Shown: positions 17,654 to 25,513 of the stretch, one piece after another | Layout: each line of letters starts with the position of its first letter | Position numbering within the stretch: position 1 is the stretch's first letter | NCBI GenBank assembly: GCA_963731625.1 | Contig: CAVSWH010000001.1 | Span: 806,001 to 870,000 of the forward strand | Length of the DNA: 64,000 bases | Source of the DNA: PALSA-555 sp963731625 | GTDB taxonomy: Bacteria > Actinomycetota > Acidimicrobiia > IMCC26256 > PALSA-555 | Direction of reading: 5' to 3' | The notes under the pieces: generated by a model | What the model was told of the DNA's origin: nothing | Databases searched by the model: none | The model's input: the letters and a program-made list of their open reading frames with translations, nothing else | Position numbers and translations under genes: made by a program

Positions 17654-18553
17654 ATGAGCATCACCCCCAACCCCACCCCCGAGGCGGCGCGTCCCGACCC
17701 CCGCCCGACCGACCGGCCCACCAAGAGCGGCGTGGCCATCGGTCTCGTCACGGTCGCCGCGCTCGTCATCGCCCTCGTCACCCGCGGCGCCGGGGTGGTC
17801 GGCATCGCCGTGCTGTTCCTCATCTTCGTGCCGCTCGAGAAGCTGTTCGCCCTGCGGCCGATGAAGGTGTTCCGCCGCGGGTTCCTCACCGATCTCACCC
17901 ACCTGCTGGTCGACAACCTGCTCATCACCGTCGGGCTGCTCGCCGCGATCGTCGTGGTGCTCATCCCGTTCTTCTGGCTGCGCCGCCTCGACATCGTGGG
18001 CGGACTGCCCACCTGGGCGTCGGTCACGATCGCCGTGCTCATCACGCTGTTCGGCCAGTACTGGGCGCACCGCGCGACGCATCAGGTGCCGCTGCTCTGG
18101 CGGTTCCACTCGGTGCACCACAGCATCGAGAACATGGACTGGATGGCGTCGGCCCGGCTGCACCCGATCGACCAGATCTTCACCCACGGCGCCGTCGTGA
18201 TCCCGCTGTTCCTGCTCGGCTACAGCGGCAGCGTGTTCGGTGGCGTGGTGATCTTCTTCACCCTGCTCGCCCTGTTCCAGCACGCCAACGTGCGGCTGCG
18301 CTTCCCGGTGATCCGCTGGGTCATCAACACACCGGAGTGGCACCACTGGCACCACGCCCTCGACCACGAGGCGATCAACACGAACTTCGGGACGCCGGTC
18401 ATCGACTGGCTCTTCGGCACCGCGTACATGCCGAAGGGCAAGGTGCCGAGCGGGTTCGGGACGGTCGAGCCCGTCCCGCCCGTCGGGTACGTCCGCCAGC
18501 TCGCCTACCCCTTCACCCGGGCGGCTCGGACGGGGCGGTCGTCGGGGCAGTAG
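17654..18553 (+). CDS. Fatty acid hydroxylase / sterol desaturase superfamily membrane protein
   Basis: This 299-residue integral membrane diiron protein has the histidine clusters that hold the two irons: HRATHQ (139-144), HSVHHS (152-157) and HHWHHALDHE (230-239). Hydrophobic segments lie at about 28-62, 88-110 and 120-135. It should hydroxylate or desaturate a lipid with O2. ATG 17654 follows a strong aggagg (17643-17648). The end overlaps the convergent TetR gene by 41 bases, a common layout for a regulator and its target. The substrate is not known. Confidence 0.85.
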   Translation: MSITPNPTPEAARPDPRPTDRPTKSGVAIGLVTVAALVIALVTRGAGVVGIAVLFLIFVPLEKLFALRPMKVFRRGFLTDLTHLLVDNLLITVGLLAAIVVVLIPFFWLRRLDIVGGLPTWASVTIAVLITLFGQYWAHRATHQVPLLWRFHSVHHSIENMDWMASARLHPIDQIFTHGAVVIPLFLLGYSGSVFGGVVIFFTLLALFQHANVRLRFPVIRWVINTPEWHHWHHALDHEAINTNFGTPVIDWLFGTAYMPKGKVPSGFGTVEPVPPVGYVRQLAYPFTRAARTGRSSGQ

Positions 18554-19202
18554 CGGCAGACCACGGCGCGACCCGGGCGAGGGCCGCGCCGTGGACGACG
18601 AGCTGCACACGTCGCCAGAGCGTCTCCTCCATGGTGAGGTCGCCGACGACGCCGAGCGCCCAGAAGAGCGTGCCCTGGAGCAGGGTCCAGTTCGTGATCG
18701 CGCCGAGCTCGGCCGGATGGAACGTCGCCGGCAGCTCGCCGCGGGCGATCGCCTCGGCGTAGACGCGGGCGTAGACGTCACGCAGCTCGGGTTGGCCGTC
18801 GGTGAGGGGATGCGCGCGGTGCGAGCCGCGTAGGACCTCCATCGTCGCCCGGCTCAGCAGCTCGCGGGGCGCGTACCGCTGCGCCTCGGCCACGACCGCC
18901 ACGGCGGTCGCGAGCACGTCGAGCAGCTCCGCACCATCGGCGAGGCGGGCGTCGACCGCGTCGGCGACCGCCTCGGTGCCACCGGCCGCCACGAGGTCGA
19001 CGAGCAGATGCTCCTTGGCGGGGAAGTGGTAGAAGAACGTCCCCTTCGACACGCCGGCCCGGGCGCAGATGTCGCTCACGGCCACCGCGTCGTAGCCCCG
19101 CTCGCACCACAGCGCGGACGCGGCGTCGAGGAGCGCTTGGCGGGTCCGGTCGGCACGGGGCTGACGGGTGCGGGTGCTCCGATGAGCATGGGGAGCGGTC
19201 AC
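18513..19202 (-). CDS. TetR family transcriptional regulator
   Basis: From GTG 19202 this encodes 229 residues. An N-terminal helix-turn-helix domain covers about residues 18-65 and contains the TetR signature VSDICARAGVSKGTFFYHFPAKEHL. A helical ligand-binding domain follows, ending in an Ala-rich tail. It likely represses its target until a hydrophobic ligand binds. An in-frame ATG at 19406 exists, but the added residues are Arg/Pro-rich with no HTH character, so the shorter form is preferred. The partner gene is probably the convergent hydroxylase. Confidence 0.82.
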   Translation of the reverse strand: MTAPHAHRSTRTRQPRADRTRQALLDAASALWCERGYDAVAVSDICARAGVSKGTFFYHFPAKEHLLVDLVAAGGTEAVADAVDARLADGAELLDVLATAVAVVAEAQRYAPRELLSRATMEVLRGSHRAHPLTDGQPELRDVYARVYAEAIARGELPATFHPAELGAITNWTLLQGTLFWALGVVGDLTMEETLWRRVQLVVHGAALARVAPWSAATAPTTAPSEPPG

Positions 19203-19413
19203 GCGGGTCCTTCCTGACGACAAGCAGCCGGCCGGGCCCGCGGCGCGCGAGGCCTCCGGAAGGGACAACGTCGGACGCGGCGCCATCTGGCACTCCACGG
19301 CGGCACCACCGGGCGCCCTCCGCCCGCCCGCCGCGCGGGTCGCGCACCGCGGTCCTCGGCGACCGACCGCCGGCGGTGGGCCCGCACGGCGGCCCGGAGA
19401 CGACAATCGCGTC
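19203..19413. other. Intergenic region without recognised gene
   Basis: Between the TetR start and the Ddn-like start I see GC-rich sequence with no convincing gene. Divergent promoters for both neighbours must lie here, but no clear -10 stands out. Confidence 0.4.
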
Positions 19414-19761
19414 GTGGACCGAGCCGAGGTCGAGCGACAGGACGTCTGCTACGTGACGACGCGCGGGCGGCGCAGCGGCCGACCGCACGAGATCGAGATT
19501 TGGTTCGCCGTCGCGGGCGACACGTTCTATCTGCTCTCGGGGGGCGGGGAGTCAGCGGACTGGGTTCGCAACCTCCGGGCCGAGCCCGCCGTCATGGTCC
19601 GAGTCGGCGACGCCGTCTGGTCCGGGCTGGGCCGCGTCGTGACCGACGACCGTGAGGCGGGGAACGCACGGCGCCTCGTCTTCGAGAAGTATCAGCCCGG
19701 CTCGGACGGGAGGCTCACGCGCTGGCGGGAGACGGCCCTCCCGGTCGCGATCGATCTTTAG
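19414..19761 (+). CDS. Deazaflavin (F420)-dependent nitroreductase family protein
   Basis: The 115-residue protein belongs to the Ddn/DUF385 group of split beta-barrel proteins that use coenzyme F420. Visible family features are the TTRGRRSGRPHEIEIWF start, followed by FYLLSGGGESADWVRNLRAEP. The latter matches the family pattern that contacts the deazaflavin. It likely reduces an unsaturated or quinone-like small molecule. The F420 biosynthesis gene cofC at 34670 shows the cofactor is made. The gene ends four bases into the convergent imuB gene. Confidence 0.85.
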   Translation: MDRAEVERQDVCYVTTRGRRSGRPHEIEIWFAVAGDTFYLLSGGGESADWVRNLRAEPAVMVRVGDAVWSGLGRVVTDDREAGNARRLVFEKYQPGSDGRLTRWRETALPVAIDL

Positions 19762-21347
19762 TCGTAGATCGCCTCGAGGCCGGCCTGACCGGCTTCGACG
19801 ATGACGAGGCACGCGACGTCGGTCGTGTCGCCGCGGGCCACGAGCTGCCAGACGGCGCGACGGCGCCGGCACACCCGGTCCCACCAGCGGACATCCTGTG
19901 CCCAGGGGCCGGCCCACGCGACGACGGCCGCGGTGCCGAGCGGTCCGCCGACCAGCCGGGCCGGGTCGGCGGACGCCTCCCCTCGACCCGAGACGGTCAC
20001 TGGGGATCCGTCGCGGTCGAGCAGCGCGACGGGGAGCCGCGGCTCGAAGACGCGGGCGGGGGCGGGTCCGGGCACGGCGCCGGGCCAGGTCGGCTGCTCG
20101 GAGCCGAGGTCGTCGCCGCGCGGCTCGCCCCACGGCACCCAGCGCACCCGCTCGGCGGGCGTGCGGCCGCCGCTCGGCACGACGGCGACGACCGCGTCGG
20201 GTCCGTGGGCCGCTTGGAGCCGGGTGATCACCCGGTCGGCGCGGTCCCCGGCGGCGGCGTCGCCGCCCCAGAAGCCGAGCTGTCGTCCGGTCGCGGGGAT
20301 GAGCTGGTCGGGCAGGAGCCGCACGACGGTGAGCCCGGCGGTGGCCTCGTCGTCGCGCTCGGTCCGGCCGCTCAGCCATCCGTCGAGCTGCCAGCGCACG
20401 CGGGTGACGAGCGCGGTGGAGGTGAGCGCGCCCTCGTGTCGCCACCGGCGCGTGAGCCGCTCCCCGTGCTCGGTCTCGGCCTCGACGACGACCTGGGTGC
20501 AGGTGAGGCCGCGCGCGGCGAGTCGCTCGAGCAGGCGATCGGCGAGGCTCTTCGTGGCGAACGCCGCCTCCTCGCAGCGTGTCGCCGGCGGGTCGAGCTC
20601 GCAGGTCTCGACGAGCTCGGGGGGCGGCGGTGTGGGGGGCGCGACGTGCTCGTCGAGACCCTGGGCGAGGCGATGGGCGCGCGCGCCAGTCGGCCCGAAT
20701 CGGGCGACCACCGCGGCGCCGGGCAGCGCGGCGAAGTCCCCCAGGGACCAGAGCCCCAGCTCGGTGAGCAGCGCGGTCAGGTCGTCGGCCTCGAGCACGG
20801 CGACGGGCCACGGCGCGAGGAAGGCGGGCGTCCCACCCGGGTCGACGACGCGCGCCCCGCAGGGTGATGCGGCGCGGGCCGCGAGCCGGGCGGCGAACGG
20901 ACCGTCGGCGACGCCGACGCGCGCCTCGGGGACCCCGACCGTCGTGACCGCGTCGAGGACGCGTCCGCACAGCCCATCGTCCCCGCCGAAGTAGCGGGAC
21001 GGGCCGCGGGTCGGGAACGTGAGCGTGCCGGGCCGGTCGAGGACGATCCCCGGCGTGATCGCCTCGGTCGCGCGCGCGACGACCTCGAAGGCGCGTGCCT
21101 CGGCCGCCAGGTCCGTGTCGAGCACGACGAGTCCCGGACAGCGCGCCTCGGCTTCGCGGCGACGCAGCCCGCGCCGCACGCCCTCAGCCCGCGCTTCGCT
21201 CGACGCGGCGCGCACCACACGACCATGCGGTCCGGGTTCGAGCACGACGACGGGCTGGTCGACACGCGTCGGGTCGTCGCGCCGGGCGACGACGACCGGC
21301 CAGTCGGGACACCACACCGCGAGGGTGCGTTCAGCCGGCGAGGACAC
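19758..21347 (-). CDS. imuB: ImuB, Y-family polymerase-like mutasome protein
   Basis: From GTG 21347 this encodes 529 residues with the Y-family polymerase fold, opening with the RTLAVWCPDWPVV of ImuB proteins. ImuB acts as a hub linking DnaE2 and ImuA to the sliding clamp and is thought to lack polymerase activity. Consistent with this, I do not see the paired catalytic acids of DinB. The start overlaps the end of imuA in another frame. An apparent single 753-residue frame from 22019 arises only because imuA carries a frameshift that puts its N-terminal part in frame with imuB. Confidence 0.87.
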   Translation of the reverse strand: MSSPAERTLAVWCPDWPVVVARRDDPTRVDQPVVVLEPGPHGRVVRAASSEARAEGVRRGLRRREAEARCPGLVVLDTDLAAEARAFEVVARATEAITPGIVLDRPGTLTFPTRGPSRYFGGDDGLCGRVLDAVTTVGVPEARVGVADGPFAARLAARAASPCGARVVDPGGTPAFLAPWPVAVLEADDLTALLTELGLWSLGDFAALPGAAVVARFGPTGARAHRLAQGLDEHVAPPTPPPPELVETCELDPPATRCEEAAFATKSLADRLLERLAARGLTCTQVVVEAETEHGERLTRRWRHEGALTSTALVTRVRWQLDGWLSGRTERDDEATAGLTVVRLLPDQLIPATGRQLGFWGGDAAAGDRADRVITRLQAAHGPDAVVAVVPSGGRTPAERVRWVPWGEPRGDDLGSEQPTWPGAVPGPAPARVFEPRLPVALLDRDGSPVTVSGRGEASADPARLVGGPLGTAAVVAWAGPWAQDVRWWDRVCRRRRAVWQLVARGDTTDVACLVIVEAGQAGLEAIYD

Positions 21348-21983
21348 CGACCCGCTCGCGAATCCCGTGGTCCGAGACGCGGACCTGCGGGGACCGTGAG
21401 GTGAGGAGGCCGTGCCCCGCGCCGAGCCCGGGCCAGGCGCCGCCCTCGACCCGCAGCCGCGCCGCGGCACCGACCGGCCAGCGAGTCGACGGGCCGGTGA
21501 GGGCGACGAGCACGCCCCGCGCTCGCGGGTCCGGGCCTCGAGGCGGCGGGCGTCACCGACGCGGAGCCGGCCAGGAACCTCGGCGAGGACGAGGCTCATC
21601 CCGTCGAGCAGGACGTCGACGGTCGTGGCCCAGCGGGCGGGGGGGACCCGCCGGGCCACGACGAACCGGTCGAGGGCGACGCCGGCCGCGGCGGCGGCCT
21701 CCCCACCGAGCGTGCCGTCGAGATCGACCGCGGCCACCCACTCTCCGACGCCGGTCACCGCCGCGCACAAGGTCAAGGCGACGGACGTCGTCCCGCTGCC
21801 GGGCACCCCATCGACGACGGTGACCGAGCCGCGCACGAGGCCGTCCGGCAAGAGCTCGCCGAGTGAGCCCGGGACGGCGAGCGCCCGGTCGCGGGCGAGG
21901 ACGACCGGGCGGGCCCGACCCCCGACGGCGGCGAGCCGGGCGCGGGCGTCGGGATCCCGGGCGGGCAGGGCTACGAGCGCCAT
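21331..21983 (-). CDS. imuA: ImuA-like (ImuA') mutasome protein, frameshifted at 21515-21518
   Basis: From ATG 21983 the protein shows a RecA-like N-terminal part: LPGSLGELLPDG-type entry and the P-loop-like VDGVPGSGTTSVAL. About 155 residues in, after LEARTRERG, this frame loses ImuA character. The next frame then supplies VLVALTGPSTRWPVGAAARL and so on to a stop at 21331. Adding one base to the run of four Gs (Cs at 21515-21518 on the plus strand) restores a protein of about 217 residues. The real arrangement is therefore probably imuA overlapping imuB by 17 bases. The LexA box lies 14 bases upstream. Confidence 0.75.
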
Positions 21984-21989
21984 CCCCCC

Positions 21990-22010
21990 GGTATAGCGAA
22001 CACATGTTCG
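21990..22010 (-). promoter_or_regulatory. LexA (SOS) box and -10 of imuA-imuB
   Basis: CGAACACATGTTCG at 21997-22010 is CGAAC-N4-GTTCG, the actinobacterial LexA operator. TATACC (21995-21990, minus strand) lies 6 nt before the imuA ATG, so LexA would sit directly on the promoter. It pairs with the box at dnaE2. Confidence 0.85.
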
Positions 22011-22113
22011 GGGCAGCAAATGATCGCTGAATCAGCCCGGAGTTGGAGGCCAGTGCCAGAAAGAAATCCCCCGTGCCTCACGGCTGGGGCGCGCCGTGAA
22101 CGGGTCCGGCCCG

Positions 22114-22305
22114 TCAGGGGGCCGGCTCTTCGCCCCAGAATTCGTCTTCCATCGCGCGCTTCTCGGACCCAGCCTCTGCCTGGTCCTGGCTTTCCGGCCG
22201 CGGGTGCGATCCCTTGCGCCGCAACCGACCCCAGGTGCTGCGCTTGGGGACGGGGATCTCATTTCCCCGCGACGTACGCCGCGTCGGTTCGTTCTCGTCG
22301 GTCAT
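22114..22305 (-). CDS. Small hypothetical protein
   Basis: A possible 63-residue hydrophilic protein runs from ATG 22305 (or ATG 22311) to the stop at 22114. It begins MTDENEPTRR, contains NEIPVPKRSTWGRLRRKG in the middle, and ends acidic with EDEFWGEEPAP. The neighbouring 100-140 bases on each side lack other genes. TACCCT lies 9 nt before ATG 22305 as a possible leaderless -10. I do not recognise a family. It could be a real small protein, or a chance frame in a 440-base gap. Confidence 0.4.
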   Translation of the reverse strand: MTDENEPTRRTSRGNEIPVPKRSTWGRLRRKGSHPRPESQDQAEAGSEKRAMEDEFWGEEPAP

Positions 22306-22446
22306 GACCATCTCAGGGTACGGCACCCGGCGCGAGGTTCGGTGCCGTTGACCTGAGACTCGAGAGGGCCACGGTCCCGTCCGCGTCGGAACAATTCCGC
22401 AAGTGCTGAAGGCGGCGGCGCACGGTCGCGGGGTGCGTCGCGCTCG

Positions 22447-23169
22447 TCACGGTTTGCGGGCGCGGAGGAAGCAGAAGAGCGGTATCCGGCACCAGCCTTG
22501 CGAGCGCACCTTCTCCGGCGGCCCGTGGAAGGCCGGCTCGCGGAGCGCCTCGAGCAGGAGGCCGGCGTCCTCGAAGGCGCGCACGTAGGTCTCGAGGGGA
22601 CGGTGCGCCGAGTGGAACGTCATCGCGTAGCCGTCGCGCTCGAAGGTGTCGGTGTAGCGGAACTCGTCGAGGTACGAGCCGCGGATCACGAACGGGGCGT
22701 CCGGCGAGTCGTCGGCGAAGGCGCCCGCCGAGTTGAGGGGGTGCACGATCGCGAGGCAGAGCCGCCCGCCGGGTCGCAGCGCCGCCGCCGCGTCGCGTAC
22801 CGCGCCCGGCAGGTCATCGACGTCCTGGAACGACATGCACCCGATCGCCAGATCGGCGACGCCCGCCCGCACGGGGAGGTGGGCGATGTCGGCGAGCACG
22901 GTCGGCAGCGGCTGCTCGTGGGTGACGGCGTAGCGGACCATCGTCGGCGCGCTGTCGAACCCGACGACGTGATGACCCCGGCTGGTCAGCTCGCGTCCGA
23001 GCCGCCCCTCGCCGCATCCCAGGTCCAGCGTCAGGTCACCCGGGTCGGGCAGGAACGCGGCCAGCTCCGGCCAGGTGTGGTGCCAGAAGGCGTCGTGGCC
23101 GGGCGCTCGAGCCCACGCCGCCCACGCGTCGGCCTGCGCCTCCCAGGCCGCGCGCAGCGACTCGGTCAC
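22447..23169 (-). CDS. Class I SAM-dependent methyltransferase
   Basis: From GTG 23169 this encodes 240 residues with a Rossmann methyltransferase core. Motif I LDLGCGEG is at 48-55, FDSAPTMV follows as the acidic loop, and LRPGGRLCLAIVHP is the post-motif block. It resembles generic UbiE/Tam-type small-molecule methyltransferases; the substrate is unknown. The GTG overlaps the stop of the upstream gene at 23166, so translation is probably coupled. The longer frame to 23307 is an Arg-rich shadow. Confidence 0.8.
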   Translation of the reverse strand: MTESLRAAWEAQADAWAAWARAPGHDAFWHHTWPELAAFLPDPGDLTLDLGCGEGRLGRELTSRGHHVVGFDSAPTMVRYAVTHEQPLPTVLADIAHLPVRAGVADLAIGCMSFQDVDDLPGAVRDAAAALRPGGRLCLAIVHPLNSAGAFADDSPDAPFVIRGSYLDEFRYTDTFERDGYAMTFHSAHRPLETYVRAFEDAGLLLEALREPAFHGPPEKVRSQGWCRIPLFCFLRARKP

Positions 23170-23534
23170 TCGGCGGCGGGCTCCGGCGGCAGCACGGGCT
23201 CGACGCCGACCGCGCGCAGCGCGTCCGGTGACCAGCCGGCCTCGTCGCCGTAGTAGCCGAAGAGGTGCTGGATGGCGTGCTCGACCTGGCCCTCGAGCTC
23301 GCCCCACCGCTCCGCGGGCGCCTCCACGGTCACCGCGCTCGAGTAGACGGTGACGCGTGTGGCACCGAGGTCGAAGAGGCGCCGCGCGAGCACGTCGGGC
23401 GGACGGCCACCCGCGGTGTCCTCAAGCGACGCGTACCGCTCGATCGCCATGCCCGTGATGGAGCGGTTGCAGTCGAAGATCATCACCGACGGTGACGCGC
23501 TGTGACGCGCGGTCACCGTGATGTCCTGGCCCAT
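23166..23534 (-). CDS. Conserved-looking hypothetical protein, possibly Nfu-N-like
   Basis: A 122-residue protein with the central pattern VMIFDCNRSITGMAIERYASL. A region of about 50 residues follows that contains LARRLFDLGATRVTVYSSAVTVEA, and the C-terminus is acidic. The middle weakly recalls the N-terminal scaffold domain of Nfu-type Fe-S proteins, but no Fe-S CxxC is present and I would not assign a function. TAGGCT sits 6 nt before ATG 23534, supporting the start. It is followed with overlap by the methyltransferase gene. Confidence 0.65.
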   Translation of the reverse strand: MGQDITVTARHSASPSVMIFDCNRSITGMAIERYASLEDTAGGRPPDVLARRLFDLGATRVTVYSSAVTVEAPAERWGELEGQVEHAIQHLFGYYGDEAGWSPDALRAVGVEPVLPPEPAAE

Positions 23535-23540
23535 GCGGCG

Positions 23541-23546
23541 AGCCTA
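23541..23546 (-). promoter_or_regulatory. Leaderless-type -10 element (TAGGCT)
   Basis: TAGGCT on the minus strand lies 6 nt before ATG 23534. Confidence 0.4.
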
Positions 23547-23572
23547 ATGGGACTCGACCGACTTCTAGAGGG

Positions 23573-24139
23573 TCAGTCGTGCCGTCCGAGGATGGCGAGC
23601 AGCTGGGTCTGGCGGTCGGCGTCGCCACCGACCTGCTGGACGGTGCCGAACATGCCGCTGCCCTCGAGCAGCTGACGCTGCGGCTCGACCACCTCGAAGC
23701 ACGCCTCGACCAGATCGGACGGCAAGGTCGCGTCCTGCCCGGTGGCGCGCGCCAGGTCCCATCCGTGGATGAGCACGTCGATGAAGCGGTGGCCGCAGTA
23801 CACCGACCCGGGCACGGGGCCGTACGAGACGGCGACGGGCGCGTCCATCGCGCCGGCTGCTCGGAACGCGGCCGCGGCCTCGGCCGCGGAGGCCTCGTAG
23901 GCCGCGAGCGGGTCGTCGCCGAGGAGGTCCCCGTCGAGGCGGTCGCCGACCGCCTCGATCGTCTGCCCGCCGACGAGCGGCGCGACCCAGTAGTTGCCGC
24001 TCGTGACGTGGTTCAGCAGGGCCCGGACGTCCCAGCCCTCGCAGGGCGACGGCGAGCCCCACTGGTCGGCGCCGACACCGGCGACGAACGGCCGGGTCGT
24101 GTCGAGCGCCTGTGCGTGCACCGCCGGTAGATCGACCAT
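23573..24139 (-). CDS. TIGR03086 family metal-binding protein (DinB/mycothiol-transferase fold)
   Basis: This 188-residue protein has the N-terminal four-helix mycothiol-dependent maleylpyruvate isomerase-like fold. PSPCEGWDVRALLNHV is near residue 30 and the conserved HRFIDVLIHGWDLARATG block lies around 115. Histidines in these blocks hold a metal in relatives. The family is actinobacterial and often uncharacterised; thiol transfer is an inference. A cgaggaggg ribosome-binding site precedes the ATG. The neighbours do not narrow its role. Confidence 0.8.
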   Translation of the reverse strand: MVDLPAVHAQALDTTRPFVAGVGADQWGSPSPCEGWDVRALLNHVTSGNYWVAPLVGGQTIEAVGDRLDGDLLGDDPLAAYEASAAEAAAAFRAAGAMDAPVAVSYGPVPGSVYCGHRFIDVLIHGWDLARATGQDATLPSDLVEACFEVVEPQRQLLEGSGMFGTVQQVGGDADRQTQLLAILGRHD

Positions 24140-24169
24140 TGCCGCCCTCCTCGCGCGTCGGCCGCGAGG

Positions 24170-24826
24170 CTACGCGAAGAGCCGGCCAGGCGCCGGGGGG
24201 ACGCCGCGCCAGCAGAGCCCGTCCATGAAGATCCACGAGCGGCGATGGATCGCACTCGGCCCGTACGCGCGGAGCGCGCACTGGTGCAGGGGCGCGGGAT
24301 AGCCGACGTTCGACTCGAAGTCGTACGGCGGGTAGTGCTGGGCCTCTTCCGCCATGATGGCGTCGCGGGTCACCTTGGCGACGCACGACGCCGCCGCCAC
24401 CGCGAGGACGCTCACGTCCGCCTTGACGACGGTGCGGACGAGGTCAGCACGGCCGATGTAGTCGAACTTCCCGTCGAGGATGATCCGGTCGGGCTCGTAG
24501 CCCTGCACGGCGAGCTGCGCGAGGGCCCGCTGCGCCGCGGTGCGCAGCGCGAGGGTCATCCCGAGGACGTCGCACTCCTCGTAGGAGGCGTGCCCGACGG
24601 CGAACGCCCGCGCCCAGCCCCGCACCGCCGTCGCGGCGCGCCCGCGCTCCTCGCGCGTGAGCTGCTTCGAGTCGCGGACGCCGCGCACGTGCTCGGGCGC
24701 CGAGACGACCGCGCCGACGGTCACCGGGCCCGCCCAGGCCCCCCGCCCGACCTCGTCGATCCCGACGACGACCCGATCCCCGGCCTCCCAGCACCGGCGC
24801 TCGAGTCGGAGCGTCGGGTACGTCAC
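24170..24826 (-). CDS. rnhB: Ribonuclease HII
   Basis: The 218-residue enzyme removes ribonucleotides from DNA by cutting RNA-DNA junctions. All four carboxylates are present: D24 and E25 in GIDEVGRG, D118 in IILDGKFDY, and D155 in VTRDAIMAEE. GTG 24826 is preferred over ATGs at 24871 and 24880 because TAACTT lies exactly 7 nt before it and the extra residues are not typical of the family. A small gene starts divergently at 24906. Confidence 0.92.
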   Translation of the reverse strand: MTYPTLRLERRCWEAGDRVVVGIDEVGRGAWAGPVTVGAVVSAPEHVRGVRDSKQLTREERGRAATAVRGWARAFAVGHASYEECDVLGMTLALRTAAQRALAQLAVQGYEPDRIILDGKFDYIGRADLVRTVVKADVSVLAVAAASCVAKVTRDAIMAEEAQHYPPYDFESNVGYPAPLHQCALRAYGPSAIHRRSWIFMDGLCWRGVPPAPGRLFA

Positions 24827-24833
24827 AGCGGCG

Positions 24834-24839
24834 AAGTTA
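24834..24839 (-). promoter_or_regulatory. Leaderless-type -10 element (TAACTT) of rnhB
   Basis: TAACTT on the minus strand lies 7 nt before GTG 24826 and decides between three candidate rnhB starts. Confidence 0.45.
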
Positions 24840-24891
24840 GCGTTCACCGCCTCGTCACGAACTCGGTGCATGGGTGACATGGTCTGCTGGG

Positions 24892-24897
24892 TACGAT
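24892..24897 (+). promoter_or_regulatory. Leaderless-type -10 element (TACGAT)
   Basis: TACGAT lies 8 nt before ATG 24906. Confidence 0.4.
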
Positions 24898-24905
24898 GCC
24901 CGACG

Positions 24906-25112
24906 ATGCAGCCCGGCACGCGGATCGAGGTGCGCTCCCGGTTCGATCGCCGGTGGGCCCGAGGCTTCGAGGTCGATTCCGTCGTCAGCGAGGACCTTGG
25001 CGCGGCGCAGTACCGGGTCCGACGCCGCTCGGACAACAGCGTCCTTCCCTCGCTCTTCGTGGACGATGAGGTGCGCGAGGAGCGGCGCGGCCGCGCGATG
25101 TGGTGGATCTGA
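24906..25112 (+). CDS. Small conserved-looking protein of unknown function
   Basis: A 68-residue, strongly charged protein. It begins with MQPGTRIEVRSRFDRRW, has a central YRVRRRSDNSVLP, and ends DDEVREERRGRAMWWI. The pattern of alternating strands suggests a small beta domain, perhaps Tudor/SH3-like (inference). A TACGAT -10 at 8 nt supports both the start and real expression. It sits divergent from rnhB and tail-to-tail with the GYD gene. I do not recognise a named family. Confidence 0.65.
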   Translation: MQPGTRIEVRSRFDRRWARGFEVDSVVSEDLGAAQYRVRRRSDNSVLPSLFVDDEVREERRGRAMWWI

Positions 25113-25116
25113 GCGC

Positions 25117-25410
25117 TCAGCCGTCCTCGCGCAGGCGCGCCACGAGCTGATCGATCGGGACGGCCTGGAGGGTCATCGTCCGCATCGTCCCCCGTGCCGC
25201 GAGCGTGATCGCCGCCTTCGCCAGGGTGGCCTCGTCGGGCGCCTCGATGACGTTCAGGAAGTCCCATTGGCCCATCAGCGCGTACTGGGTCACGACGCGG
25301 AGGCCCATCGCCTCGACCTCGGCCGTGACCTCCTGGATGCGCTCGGGATGCTCCCGGACCGTCGCCCAGCCGTCGGGCCCGAGCGTGGTCAGCATCACAT
25401 ACGTCCCCAC
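25117..25410 (-). CDS. GYD domain-containing protein
   Basis: A 97-residue ferredoxin-like alpha/beta-barrel protein. It begins GTYVMLTTLGPDGWATVREHP and includes TQYALMGQWDFLNVIEAPDEAT, where GQWD takes the place of the GxYD that names the family. GYD proteins are small, soluble and mostly uncharacterised. GTG 25410 is chosen over the longer frame because TACGCT lies 7 nt upstream and the added residues are Arg/Pro-rich. Confidence 0.8.
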   Translation of the reverse strand: MGTYVMLTTLGPDGWATVREHPERIQEVTAEVEAMGLRVVTQYALMGQWDFLNVIEAPDEATLAKAAITLAARGTMRTMTLQAVPIDQLVARLREDG

Positions 25411-25417
25411 GCGCCGG

Positions 25418-25423
25418 AGCGTA
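25418..25423 (-). promoter_or_regulatory. Leaderless-type -10 element (TACGCT)
   Basis: TACGCT on the minus strand lies 7 nt before GTG 25410. Confidence 0.45.
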
Positions 25424-25513
25424 GACCGGGTGATCGCCGCGGGCCGCGGCGTCGCGCCCGGCGCAGTGGACCGTGGTCCGCAGCCCGTCCCGGGGGGTGC
25501 GGCGTCGCCCTCG

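Noticed and set aside
21348..22019. Reading imuA and imuB as one fused 753-residue protein
   Set aside because: The segment before imuB in that frame is Ser/Arg/Pro shadow sequence, while the real ImuA C-terminus is in another frame.
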